Under the pieces are notes generated by a model. That model did no database searches, was not told the origin of the DNA, and saw only the letters and a program-made list of their open reading frames with translations. Made by a program: the position numbers and the translations under genes. Shown piece by piece: positions 1-8,209 of a stretch of DNA of 45,107 bases. Positions within the stretch are counted from its first letter, which is position 1, and the number at the start of each line of letters is the position of its first letter. The stretch lies in contig LYSW01000022.1 of the NCBI GenBank assembly GCA_001657295.1, positions 40,321 to 85,427 of the forward strand, in the 5' to 3' direction. Source of the stretch: Oceanicaulis sp. BBD 1991-10. GTDB lineage: Bacteria > Pseudomonadota > Alphaproteobacteria > Caulobacterales > Maricaulaceae.

Positions 1-456
1 AGCCCAGCGGACCGAGGGGAAGGCCAGGTCATTCATCGGGATCTCGTCCCAGTCATAGAGCGCGACCGCTTCGCTTTCCGGTCCCGCAGCGATCTCGGGT
101 GACGCCAGCCGGGCGCGGAAGAAGACCTGAACCTGGGAAATGCGCGGGATGGAATAGATCGCCAGAAGGTCGATGATCTCGATCGCGGCGCAGGCTTCTT
201 CGACGGCTTCGCGCGCCGCGGCGTCCTCCACGCTTTCGCCCAGCTCCATGTAGCCGGCCGGCAAAGTCCAATAGCCGCGGCGCGGCTCGATGGCGCGCCG
301 ACACATCAGGACGCGGCCGTCATCGGTCTCGACCACGGAGCCGGCGACCAGCTTGGGGTTCACGTAATCCACGAAGCCGCAATGATCGCAGACGCGCCGG
401 TCGCGCTCGTCGCCCTCGGGGGTGCGGGTGGTGAAGGCGGGTCTCTGTTCGCTCAT
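1..456 (-). CDS. NUDIX hydrolase, 3' end outside the window
   Basis: The reading frame opens at the ATG at 456 and stays open for 152 codons to the left edge, so the C-terminus is missing. The protein begins with a short zinc-ribbon-like element (C23-x2-C26, followed by an NPK motif), then the Nudix fold. The Nudix box spans residues 68-90 and has the G-x5-E-x7-REAVEE pattern that binds the metal ions for pyrophosphate hydrolysis. The usual glycine near the end of the box is replaced by cysteine (EEAC). A QVQVFFRA strand and an AFPSVRW motif follow, as in alphaproteobacterial ADP-ribose/NADH pyrophosphatase-like NUDIX proteins. Substrate cannot be told from sequence; a nucleoside diphosphate derivative is the family expectation. 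It is divergent from the MarR gene at 580. Confidence 0.9.
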   Translation of the reverse strand, partial: MSEQRPAFTTRTPEGDERDRRVCDHCGFVDYVNPKLVAGSVVETDDGRVLMCRRAIEPRRGYWTLPAGYMELGESVEDAAAREAVEEACAAIEIIDLLAIYSIPRISQVQVFFRARLASPEIAAGPESEAVALYDWDEIPMNDLAFPSVRWA

Positions 457-531
457 TTCGAAAGATGTAACGCTGACACGCCCCTGCGACAAATTTCCGT
501 ACTCAGACAGAGGTGTAATTGAATCGTCGCC

Positions 532-552
532 ATTTGCGGGTATTCTGCAAAT
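532..552. promoter_or_regulatory. Inverted repeat upstream of marR, possible operator
   Basis: Perfect 6-bp arms ATTTGC (532-537) and GCAAAT (547-552) are separated by 9 bases and sit 27 bases before the MarR start codon at 580, in the short divergent region shared with the NUDIX gene. Size and position suit an autoregulatory MarR operator. This is inferred from symmetry and location only. Confidence 0.35.
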
Positions 553-579
553 CGTTCCGTCGTCTGAAGGTGGGGAATT

Positions 580-1128
580 ATGGCCGACGAAGCGGATTTT
601 GATCTGGCGAATTCGCCGGGGCATTTGCTCCACAGGGCGCAGCAATTCGCCTCCGACCAGTTCGCCGAAGCCTCTGGCGGCGTTCAAATCACCCAGCGTC
701 AATTCGCCGTTCTGTGCGCGGTGAACGAACAGGAGGGCCTGACCCAGACCCAGCTGGTCCAGGCCACCGGCATTGATCGCTCAACGCTCGCCGAACTGGT
801 CTCGCGCATGGCCTCCAAGGGCCTGCTGATCCGGGAAAAGGCGGCGGGCGACGCCCGCGCCAATGCGGTGCGCTTCACCGATACCGGGCGCGAGCTGTTC
901 AACTCCGCGATCGCCGGCGCCAAGGCGGCCGATCACGCGATCCTGGGGGCGCTGCCGAAAAACAAGCGCGCCAGCTTCGCCGAAGCCCTGATCCGGATTT
1001 CGCGCGCCTCGGATTTGGGCGCGGAAGCGGCGAAGGCGGAAGCCAAAAAGGCCAAGATCGCCGCAAAGAAAGCCAAGGCGAAGGCGGCCGAGAAAGACAA
1101 GAAAAAGAAGAAGAAAAAGAAGAAGTAG
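580..1128 (+). CDS. MarR-family transcriptional regulator with lysine-rich C-terminal tail
   Basis: 182 residues. Residues about 30-140 form a MarR winged-helix domain: an ITQRQFAVL helix, the QTQLVQATGIDRSTLAELVSRM recognition region and a wing containing AGDARANAVRFT. MarR dimers usually repress their own gene and neighbours and release DNA on binding a ligand. The start is supported by a purine-rich GAAGGTGGGG just upstream. From about residue 150 the protein becomes an Ala/Lys tail ending in nine consecutive lysines, which is not part of the MarR fold and resembles histone H1-like DNA-binding tails. The NUDIX gene is divergent and dsbE converges from the other side. Target genes are unknown. 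MarR assignment is firm; the tail's role is inference. Confidence 0.9.
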   Translation: MADEADFDLANSPGHLLHRAQQFASDQFAEASGGVQITQRQFAVLCAVNEQEGLTQTQLVQATGIDRSTLAELVSRMASKGLLIREKAAGDARANAVRFTDTGRELFNSAIAGAKAADHAILGALPKNKRASFAEALIRISRASDLGAEAAKAEAKKAKIAAKKAKAKAAEKDKKKKKKKKK

Positions 1129-1142
1129 GGCTCAGCCCGTCT

Positions 1143-1694
1143 TCAGCTGGGCAATCGTCTGACATCGACAGGTTGGCCGCCGGCCTCGCGCCAGGCCTCA
1201 TCGAAAACCTGTATCCACACCAGATCAGTGATCGCGCCGCGCCAGCGCGCGCGCACGACGCCGTTCGCGTCGACCAGGAAGGTTTCCGGCGGTCCCGTCA
1301 CGCCGACCTCGAACGCGGCGCGGCCGTCTTCGTCCGCGGCGAGCGCCGCGAAGGGATCGCCCAGGCGGGCCAGAAAGGCGTTCGCGTCTTCCGCCTCGTC
1401 CTTGTAAACCACGCCCATGATCGGCACGCCCTGGTCGGCAAGCTCGGCCAGCAAGGGGTGTTCGACGATGCAGGGCGGACACCAGCTGGCCCAGAAATTC
1501 AACAGATAGGGTCCGTCAGCGGTGGACGGATCAAAATCCGCCGCGCCGCCGTCGAAGTCCGTCAGCGGCAAAGCCGGCAGCGGCAGGCCCACTTGGGGAT
1601 CCGCGCCGGTGCGCTCGTTGAACAGAGAATAGCCGAACACGCCCAGCAAAAGGACGATGACGGCCAGCGGGGCGGCGAGCAGCAGCCGGTTCAC
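1143..1694 (-). CDS. dsbE: Thiol:disulfide interchange protein DsbE/CcmG
   Basis: 183-residue membrane-anchored thioredoxin-like protein. A single N-terminal helix (about residues 5-22) anchors it facing the periplasm, and the WCPPC active site is at C72/C75. It reduces the apocytochrome c haem-binding cysteines, or the CcmH relay, during System I cytochrome c maturation. The start is taken as the GTG at 1694, preceded by GGAGGAGGGCGAGGC, because the frame extends upstream only through low-quality Arg-rich translation overlapping ccmD. Its GTGA start overlaps the ccmD stop by 4 bases, which indicates translational coupling. It is the last gene of ccmABCD-dsbE. Confidence 0.93.
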   Translation of the reverse strand: MNRLLLAAPLAVIVLLLGVFGYSLFNERTGADPQVGLPLPALPLTDFDGGAADFDPSTADGPYLLNFWASWCPPCIVEHPLLAELADQGVPIMGVVYKDEAEDANAFLARLGDPFAALAADEDGRAAFEVGVTGPPETFLVDANGVVRARWRGAITDLVWIQVFDEAWREAGGQPVDVRRLPS

Positions 1695-1852
1695 GCCTCG
1701 CCCTCCTCCGCTTCCAGCTCGGCCAGGCGCTTCGCGGTGGCGCGGCGGCGCAGGATGGTCGCGGCCAGAAGGGCGCCGACGGCCAGAAGGGTCAGGCCGT
1801 AGGATGTCCACACGAAGACGGCGTATCCGTCCATGGCGAGCCACTCGCTCAT
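1691..1852 (-). CDS. ccmD: Haem exporter protein CcmD
   Basis: 53-residue protein. It has an N-terminal YAVFVWTSYGLT segment leading into one transmembrane helix (about 10-33), then a basic Arg-rich stretch and an acidic tail, which is the standard CcmD layout. CcmD associates with CcmABC and promotes release of holo-CcmE from the haem-loading complex. It starts with an ATGA overlap on the ccmC stop and ends in a GTGA overlap with dsbE. Confidence 0.9.
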   Translation of the reverse strand: MSEWLAMDGYAVFVWTSYGLTLLAVGALLAATILRRRATAKRLAELEAEEGEA

Positions 1853-2592
1853 GACGCCGCCTCGGCTTCAAGCCGGCTTTCCCGGGCGCGTTCGAGCCGG
1901 TGAAGCCGCCGCTCGACGATCATGGTGCGCATGCTGGTCAGCACGATGGCGGTGAGCATTACGGTGAACGCCAGCGCCATCACGGTGAGCGGCCAGAGCT
2001 TGGAGGCGTGAATCGTCGGGCCGTCGAAGCGGATCACGCTGGCCGGCTGATGCAAGGTGTTCCACCAGTCCACGGAGAATTTGATGATCGGCAGATTGAT
2101 CAGGCCGGCCATGGCCAGCACCGACCCGGCGCGGGCGGACAGCTTCTCATCCTCGATCGAGGCGCGCAGCGCCATATAGCCCAAATAAAGCAGGAACAGC
2201 ACCAGCATCGAGGTGAGGCGCGCGTCCCAGACCCACCAGGCGCCCCACATGGGCCGGCCCCAAAGCGCGCCGGTGGCCAGGCATAAGAAGGCGAAGACCG
2301 CGCCAGCCGGCGCCAGAGCGCGGGCCGCGAGATCCGCCAGATTATGACGCCAGATGAAATAGATGAAGCTGGACACGCCCAGCCCGGCATAGGCCGCCAT
2401 GGCCAGCCAGGCGGAGGGAACGTGCACATACATGATGCGCACGGTTTCCGACTGCTGATAGTCCGGCGGCGAGAAGACCAGCGCCCAGGGCAGGCCGACC
2501 GCGAACAGCGCGATCGTCAGCGCCCAGGTCCAGGGCAGCATGGCCGAGGCCAGGCGATCGAAGCGTTCCGGATTGGCGAAATAAGACCACAT
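1849..2592 (-). CDS. ccmC: Haem exporter protein CcmC
   Basis: Six-helix inner-membrane protein of the haem-handling family. The WGAWWVWDARLTS tryptophan-rich WWD motif faces the periplasm and presents haem. The flanking histidines expected for axial ligation are visible in YVHVPSAW and NTLHQPAS. CcmC loads haem onto CcmE. I take the start as the methionine beginning MWSYFANPERF (ATG at 2592); the frame also opens 12 codons upstream at 2628 but that extension looks untranslated. It ends with a 4-base overlap with ccmD and follows ccmB after about 70 bases. Confidence 0.95.
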   Translation of the reverse strand: MWSYFANPERFDRLASAMLPWTWALTIALFAVGLPWALVFSPPDYQQSETVRIMYVHVPSAWLAMAAYAGLGVSSFIYFIWRHNLADLAARALAPAGAVFAFLCLATGALWGRPMWGAWWVWDARLTSMLVLFLLYLGYMALRASIEDEKLSARAGSVLAMAGLINLPIIKFSVDWWNTLHQPASVIRFDGPTIHASKLWPLTVMALAFTVMLTAIVLTSMRTMIVERRLHRLERARESRLEAEAAS

Positions 2593-2663
2593 GGCCGCTG
2601 AGTTAGCTCCACCGGCGCGCGCGGGCAAGGGACCAGCGACGCCCTGACGCGCCTGTGATCAGC

Positions 2664-3329
2664 CTATTCCAGCCGCGCCCTGAGGGCCGCCGCCGCGCCG
2701 ATCGGCGCCAGCGCCAGGGCGGCGAGCGAGAAGGCGAGCGCCATCATCAAATTGGGCAGCATCACGTGGGCGCCGTCCATGGCGGCGCGCCCGGCGCCGG
2801 CGGCGAACACCAGCAGCGGCACCTGCAAGGGCGCTGCGATCAGGGCGATCAGCAGCCCGGCCCGCTTTAATCCGGCCGCCAACGCCCCGGCGAAGGCCGC
2901 GACCAGCGCCAGGCCCGGCGCCGCCGCTAAAAGCCCGGCCGCCAGGATCAGCGCGGCGAACGGCGTCAGCCCATAGGCCAGCCCGCCGATGAAGGCGAGG
3001 ATCGGCAAGGGCCAGAATACGGCCAGGGTGAAGGCCAGCGCCTTCATCAGGCTGACCAGCGCCAGGCCTGGGCCGGACAGGGCGTAAAGCTCCAGCGTGC
3101 CGTCAGCGACGTCTTCGCCGAAAATCCGCTCGGCCGGCTGCAAGGTGGCCAGCAGGGCGGCGAAGGTGATCAGGCCGGGCCCGGCCGCCGCCAGCGTCTC
3201 GGCGTCCGGACCAATGGCCAGCGGCGCCAGCGCGAGGGCGGCGAGATTAAAGGCCGCCGGGCCCGCCGGCCCGCCGCCGCCGGCCCAGGCCAGCCGCACT
3301 TCGCGGATGAAGATGGCCGCGGTGCTCAT
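2664..3329 (-). CDS. ccmB: Haem exporter protein CcmB
   Basis: 221-residue hydrophobic protein with about six transmembrane helices. The family signatures are an ERIFGEDVADGTLELY segment, a loop that contacts the ATPase, and the LPLLVFAAGA-type region near the C-terminus (here VPLLVFAAGAGR). CcmB is the membrane partner of the CcmA ATPase in the CcmABCD complex, which releases haem-charged CcmE. Its ATG overlaps the ccmA stop by 4 bases. Length is typical for the family. Confidence 0.94.
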   Translation of the reverse strand: MSTAAIFIREVRLAWAGGGGPAGPAAFNLAALALAPLAIGPDAETLAAAGPGLITFAALLATLQPAERIFGEDVADGTLELYALSGPGLALVSLMKALAFTLAVFWPLPILAFIGGLAYGLTPFAALILAAGLLAAAPGLALVAAFAGALAAGLKRAGLLIALIAAPLQVPLLVFAAGAGRAAMDGAHVMLPNLMMALAFSLAALALAPIGAAAALRARLE

Positions 3330-3982
3330 TCGGCCGACATTTGCGGCGTGCGCGCCGAGGCTGAGGCTTTGGTCAGGTCCAGCCGCCGCTCGTCGGGCCA
3401 GTCTAGATCGGCGTGCGTGGTGGCGATGACCGCCCCGCCGGCCGCGCGAAAACCTGAAACGAGATCGCTTAATCGCGCGCGGCTACGAGCATCAAGCGGC
3501 GCGGTGGGTTCGTCCAGTATCCAGAGCCCGCAATTCGACAGAGCCAGCCGGGCGAGCGCGGTCCGCCGCCGCTGCCCCGCCGACAGCGTGCCGCAGGGCC
3601 GTTTGGCGAGGTGCGCGACCGCCATGCGCCGCATGACCGGTTCGACCGCGCTCGGGGCGACGCCGTTCAGTCCCGCCCAGAAGCGCAACGCATCGCCGAC
3701 GGTCTCCGCAGGCTTCAGCCCGTCGGCATGGCCCAGCCAGGCGATGCGCGCAGGCGCGTCCGGCTTGACCGTGATCGAACCGGCGTCGGGCTGGATGAAT
3801 CCGCCGATCGCACGCAGCAATGTGGTCTTGCCTGAGCCGTTGGGCCCTGTGATCACCAGCGCATCGCCGGCCTGCGCTGAAAAGCTCAGCGCACGCACCA
3901 GCGTGCGGCCGCCGCGCGACAGCGCGACGCCTTCCGCGCGCACGCTCGATGGTTTGAAATCAGAGGGGATCGAGCCGGTCAT
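3326..3982 (-). CDS. ccmA: Cytochrome c biogenesis ATP-binding protein CcmA
   Basis: 218-residue ABC ATPase. It has the Walker A motif GPNGSGKTT (residues about 46-54), the signature LSAGQRRR, the Walker B with catalytic glutamate LWILDEPT, and a switch histidine in ATTHADL. With CcmB and CcmC it uses ATP to free holo-CcmE in System I cytochrome c maturation. It is the first gene of the ccmABCD-dsbE operon and is divergent from acnA. ccmE, ccmF and ccmH are not in this window, which is normal for alphaproteobacteria, where they lie in a separate cluster. Confidence 0.95.
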   Translation of the reverse strand: MTGSIPSDFKPSSVRAEGVALSRGGRTLVRALSFSAQAGDALVITGPNGSGKTTLLRAIGGFIQPDAGSITVKPDAPARIAWLGHADGLKPAETVGDALRFWAGLNGVAPSAVEPVMRRMAVAHLAKRPCGTLSAGQRRRTALARLALSNCGLWILDEPTAPLDARSRARLSDLVSGFRAAGGAVIATTHADLDWPDERRLDLTKASASARTPQMSAE

Positions 3983-4225
3983 GAGGCGAACAGGTAGGGC
4001 GGTTTTTCGCCGCTGTCCAAATCCATGCTGTCGCGCCCCGGGGCCAGGTGAGAATTATTTGCAGGAAAGCATCCGGGGTTTAGTCCGTTCGCCGCATTGC
4101 CCGTCGGCGAGGCTGGGTCTAAAACGCGCGCGAAACCCTTTCCGCCTTGCGATTTGCGCCAGGCTTCGCACTGAGACGCGCCGCTTGCTTCGCCCGGCGC
4201 CACAGGCCGACAACGAGGACCGACC

Positions 4226-6904
4226 ATGGCTTCACTGGACAGCTTCAAATGCCGCCGCGAAATGACCGTCGCGGGTAAGACCTATGTGTATTTCGACCTG
4301 AAGGAGGCCGAAGCCAACGGGCTCGCCGGCGCGTCCAAGCTGCCCTACACGCTCAAAGTCCTCCTGGAGAATCTGCTGCGCTATGAAGACGGGCGCACGG
4401 TGACCAAGGCGGATATCGAAGCGGTCGCCGCCTGGACCGAAACCGGCATGTCCAAGCATGAAATCGCTTATCGCCCGGCGCGCGTGCTGATGCAGGACTT
4501 CACGGGCGTTCCCGCTGTGGTGGACCTGGCCGCCATGCGCGATGCGACGAGTCAGCTGGGTGGCGATCCCAAGTCGGTGAACCCGCTTGTGCCGGTGGAC
4601 CTGGTGATCGATCACTCGGTCATGGTCGATTATTTCGGCGGCGAAGACAGCTTTGAAAAGAACGTCCAGCGCGAATATGAGCGCAATGGCGAGCGCTATA
4701 AATTCCTGAAATGGGGCGCCAGCGCATTTGACAATTTCCGCGTCGTCCCGCCGGGCACCGGCATTTGCCACCAGGTCAACCTGGAGAATCTCGCCCAGAC
4801 GGTCTGGACCAAGGATGAAGACGGCGTCACCTACGCCTTCCCGGATACGCTGGTGGGCACCGACAGCCACACCACCATGATCAACGGCCTGGCGGTGCTG
4901 GGTTGGGGCGTCGGCGGCATCGAGGCCGAGGCGGCCATGTTGGGCCAGCCCATCTCCATGCTGATCCCGGAAGTCATCGGCTTCAGGCTGAGCGGCAAGC
5001 TGCCCGAAGGCGCCACGGCCACCGATCTGGTGCTCACCGTCGTCGAGATGCTGCGCAAGAAGGGCGTCGTCGGCAAATTCGTCGAGTTCTACGGCGAAGG
5101 CCTGGACAATCTGTCCCTGGAAGACGCCGCGACCATCGCCAATATGGCGCCCGAATATGGCGCGACTTGCGGCTTCTTCCCGGTCGATAATGAAACTCTT
5201 GAATATCTGCGCGCCACCGGCCGTGACGAAGGCCGCGTTCAGCTGGTCGAGGACTACGCCAAGGCCCAGGGCATGTTCCGACCGACCCGCACGGAAGATC
5301 CGGTCTATACCGACACCCTGAATCTCGACCTCGCCAGCGTCGTGCCCTCGCTCGCCGGCCCCAAGCGCCCGCAGGACCGCGTGGCGTTGACCGACGCCGC
5401 CGACGCTTTCGCGCTGGAGCTTGATCGTGAGTTTGGAAAGGCCGCCGACGCCGCGCGCCGCGTGAAGGTCGAAGGTGAAGATTACACCATCGGTCATGGC
5501 GACGTGGTGATCGCAGCGATCACCTCGTGCACCAACACGTCCAACCCGTCCGTGATGCTGGGCGCGGGCCTGGTGGCGCGCAATGCGCTGAGAAAGGGCT
5601 TGACGGTGCAGCCCTGGGTGAAGACCTCGCTCGCGCCGGGCTCCCAGGTGGTGACCGATTATCTTGAGCGCGCCGGCCTTCAGGATGATCTGGACGCGCT
5701 GGGCTTCAACCTGGTCGGGTATGGCTGCACCACCTGCATCGGCAATTCCGGACCGCTGCCGGAGAAAATCTCTGCGGCGATCAAGGACGGCGATCTGGTC
5801 GCGACCTCGGTGCTGTCGGGCAACCGCAACTTTGAAGGCCGGGTCAGCCCGGATGTGCGCGCGAACTATCTGGCCAGTCCGCCGCTGGTCGTCGCCTACG
5901 CCATCGCCGGCACGATGAATATCAATGTCGCCACCGATCCCATCGGCTATGACGACGACAACCAGCCGGTCTATTTGAAAGATATCTGGCCGACCTCTGC
6001 AGAGATCGCCGAAGTGGTGCGCGCCAGCGTGACCCCGGAGATGTTCGCCCAGCGTTACGCCAATGTCTTCCTGGGCGACGAGACCTGGCAGGGCATCGAG
6101 ACCTCGGGCGGACTGACCTATGACTGGCCGGCCTCGACCTATGTGGCCAACCCGCCTTTCTTTGCGGGCATGACGACGGATGTGACCCCGCCCAAGGACA
6201 TCTCCGGCGCGCGCATCCTGGGTCTGTTCGCCGATTCCATCACCACGGACCACATCTCGCCGGCCGGTTCGATCAAGGCCGACAGCCCGGCGGGCCTCTT
6301 CCTGCAGGATAACGGCGTGACCCCGCGCGATTTCAATTCCTACGGCGCCCGCCGCGGCAATCACGACATCATGATGCGCGGCACGTTCGCGAATATCCGC
6401 ATCAAGAACCAGATGGTGCCCGGCGTTGAAGGCGGCGTCACGAAATTCCAGCCCACCGGCGAAGAAATGCCGATTTACGACGCCGCCATGAAATACGCCG
6501 AGAGCTCAACCCCGCTGGTGGTGTTCGGCGGCAAGGAATACGGCACCGGCTCCTCCCGTGACTGGGCGGCGAAGGGCACCCGCCTTCTGGGCGTGAAGGC
6601 CGTGATCTGCGAGAGCTTCGAGCGCATCCACCGCTCCAACCTGATCGGCATGGGCGTTTTGCCGCTGCAATTCCAGAATGGCGAAAGCTGGGAAAGCCTA
6701 GGCGTTACGGGCAAGGAGACGGTGGCGCTTAAGGGCGTGGAGGGCGTCTCGCCGCGCGGCACGGTGACTTTGGAGGTGACGTTCGAGGACGGCTCGACCA
6801 AGTCGACGGAATTGTTGGCGCGGATTGATACCGAGAACGAGCTCGAATACGTCCAGAACGGCGGCATCCTGCACTATGTGCTGCGCCAGCGCGCAGCGGC
6901 CTAA
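4226..6904 (+). CDS. acnA: Aconitate hydratase A
   Basis: 892-residue aconitase of the AcnA/IRP1 type, interconverting citrate and isocitrate in the TCA cycle. The [4Fe-4S] ligands are visible as C435 (ITSCTNTSN) and C501/C504 ([13 protein letters not shown]), the same positions as in well-studied AcnA proteins. The DSHTTM and [12 protein letters not shown] motifs of the substrate pocket and swivel domain are present. The start ATG is preceded by a GAGGA ribosome-binding site. It is divergent from ccmA across 243 bases, an arrangement common in alphaproteobacteria, and it stands alone, ending in a terminator at 6931-6957. Confidence 0.98.
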   Translation: MASLDSFKCRREMTVAGKTYVYFDLKEAEANGLAGASKLPYTLKVLLENLLRYEDGRTVTKADIEAVAAWTETGMSKHEIAYRPARVLMQDFTGVPAVVDLAAMRDATSQLGGDPKSVNPLVPVDLVIDHSVMVDYFGGEDSFEKNVQREYERNGERYKFLKWGASAFDNFRVVPPGTGICHQVNLENLAQTVWTKDEDGVTYAFPDTLVGTDSHTTMINGLAVLGWGVGGIEAEAAMLGQPISMLIPEVIGFRLSGKLPEGATATDLVLTVVEMLRKKGVVGKFVEFYGEGLDNLSLEDAATIANMAPEYGATCGFFPVDNETLEYLRATGRDEGRVQLVEDYAKAQGMFRPTRTEDPVYTDTLNLDLASVVPSLAGPKRPQDRVALTDAADAFALELDREFGKAADAARRVKVEGEDYTIGHGDVVIAAITSCTNTSNPSVMLGAGLVARNALRKGLTVQPWVKTSLAPGSQVVTDYLERAGLQDDLDALGFNLVGYGCTTCIGNSGPLPEKISAAIKDGDLVATSVLSGNRNFEGRVSPDVRANYLASPPLVVAYAIAGTMNINVATDPIGYDDDNQPVYLKDIWPTSAEIAEVVRASVTPEMFAQRYANVFLGDETWQGIETSGGLTYDWPASTYVANPPFFAGMTTDVTPPKDISGARILGLFADSITTDHISPAGSIKADSPAGLFLQDNGVTPRDFNSYGARRGNHDIMMRGTFANIRIKNQMVPGVEGGVTKFQPTGEEMPIYDAAMKYAESSTPLVVFGGKEYGTGSSRDWAAKGTRLLGVKAVICESFERIHRSNLIGMGVLPLQFQNGESWESLGVTGKETVALKGVEGVSPRGTVTLEVTFEDGSTKSTELLARIDTENELEYVQNGGILHYVLRQRAAA

Positions 6905-6930
6905 GCCCGTCGCCATCGCTGAAATAAAAG

Positions 6931-6957
6931 CCCCGGCGGAGCGATCCGCCGGGGTTT
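6931..6957 (+). terminator. Rho-independent terminator after acnA
   Basis: A perfect 10-bp stem, CCCCGGCGGA (6931-6940) pairing with TCCGCCGGGG (6945-6954), has a GCGA tetraloop and is followed by TTTCTT. It lies 26 bases after the acnA stop. An A-rich stretch on the other side (AATAAAAG) means it could also stop transcripts of the convergent serine hydrolase gene. Confidence 0.92.
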
Positions 6958-6970
6958 CTTATCGGGTCCG

Positions 6971-8065
6971 CTAGCCCTGCTCGAACGCCAGGAAATCCTC
7001 ATTGCCGTACAGCACGCGGATCACTTCATAGATGATCTCGAAATTCTGACCGTTGACGGCGACGACCAGGCCCATGTCGAGCTCCGGTGAGAAGAGGACA
7101 TAGGACTTCTCGCCCCAGTTCGAGCCGGAGTGGTAGTAAAGCGTATGGTCCTCAAATCCGTATAAAAACCAGCCCATGCCGAAGCCCATGAAGGCGGGGC
7201 AGGGTTCGACATCGGTCTGGTCTTCGCCGGTCCCGCAATACTCCTCGACCTGGTTGATCGACAGATTGGCGCGTTCGGCGATCGCCGCCTCGGTGACCGC
7301 CTCATTGCGCATCACCGAGAGCACGAAACGCGCATAGCTCTCCGTGGTGATGGACAGGCCGTTGGCGCCTGACGGCCGGGTGGGAGACCAGAAATTGAAG
7401 AAGCTGCCGTCCGAGCGCACCCGGTCGGCGCGGCGGCCTTCAAACCAGGGCTGGTAGACCAGCGAGGCGTCCTCGATGCCGATCGGATCGAACAACACCT
7501 CCTCGGCGATCACTTCGAAGCGCCGCCTGAATTTGCGCTCGAGAAATCGCACCAGATAGTCATATCCCTCGCCGGAATAGCGCACGTCCGCGCCCGGATC
7601 GAAACCGAATTGAAGCACCCCGTTCTCAGCCGACCGCCAGTTCGGGAACCCGCCCTGATGCTGCAGCAGGATCCGCGGGGTCAGGGCTTCGCGCCGCTCA
7701 TCGCCGCGGACATTGGGATCGGTCCAATACTCATAAATCGGCTCGTCGAGCGACATGTCACCCTGGGAGACCAGACGCAAAATCACCTCCGCCACCACGG
7801 GTTTGGTCAGCGATGCGACGCCATAAAGGGTCTCCTCGGTCGCCGGAACGCCCTCGGATTGTTCGCCGTGAACCTGGGTCCAGGCGATCTCGCCGTTTTC
7901 GATGAAGGTCAGGGCGACGCCGCCGACCTGATGCGCCTCGATCATCGCCGGGAGCATGGCTTCAAGGGCGTCGTAGCGGGGATCGCCGCCGGGCGCAGCC
8001 TGGGCCGAGGCGAGCGCCGGGGCGATGCTGAGGGCCAGCCCGCATAACCAGGTGAATCTTAGCAT
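6971..8065 (-). CDS. Secreted serine hydrolase, beta-lactamase class C/esterase fold
   Basis: 364 residues with a Sec signal peptide (about residues 1-22, ending ALASAQA), so periplasmic or secreted. It belongs to the Pfam Beta-lactamase family of class C beta-lactamases, DD-peptidases and family VIII esterases. The nucleophile motif S85-x-x-K88 is in GVASLTKPV. The second motif is Y163-S-G in a YSGEGYDYL context rather than YxN. The third is an HSGSNWG segment in place of KTG. The motifs suit an esterase or peptidase as much as a true beta-lactamase, and activity cannot be assigned. RBS AAAGGACTT precedes the ATG. It is downstream of the blaI-like and M56 genes and probably shares their regulation. 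Confidence 0.88.
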   Translation of the reverse strand: MLRFTWLCGLALSIAPALASAQAAPGGDPRYDALEAMLPAMIEAHQVGGVALTFIENGEIAWTQVHGEQSEGVPATEETLYGVASLTKPVVAEVILRLVSQGDMSLDEPIYEYWTDPNVRGDERREALTPRILLQHQGGFPNWRSAENGVLQFGFDPGADVRYSGEGYDYLVRFLERKFRRRFEVIAEEVLFDPIGIEDASLVYQPWFEGRRADRVRSDGSFFNFWSPTRPSGANGLSITTESYARFVLSVMRNEAVTEAAIAERANLSINQVEEYCGTGEDQTDVEPCPAFMGFGMGWFLYGFEDHTLYYHSGSNWGEKSYVLFSPELDMGLVVAVNGQNFEIIYEVIRVLYGNEDFLAFEQG

Positions 8066-8209
8066 AGTGAAGTCCTTTCCTTTGGAGACTGGGTCGGATT
8101 TCGGCGCGCAGCATCACGGGCGCTTTGCGGAGGCCGCGAAGCGGTGGGCGCCGAATGCCGGGGTGAGCGTGTCTTTCGCCGGGGCTGGAAGTGCGGCGAG
8201 GCGACGGGC

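Noticed and set aside
1695-1871. N-terminal extension of DsbE to an ATG at 1871
   Set aside because: It is Arg-rich, overlaps ccmD fully in another frame, and the GTG at 1694 has a strong ribosome-binding site and begins a typical membrane anchor.
3983-4225. Extra small gene between ccmA and acnA
   Set aside because: A minus-strand frame of 89 codons starts inside acnA and has no motif or ribosome-binding site; the region is more likely the divergent promoter space.
4232-6364. 710-codon open frame antisense to acnA
   Set aside because: Composition is His/Arg/Gly-rich with no motif, and the opposite strand encodes a complete aconitase. High-GC genes commonly leave such mirror frames open.
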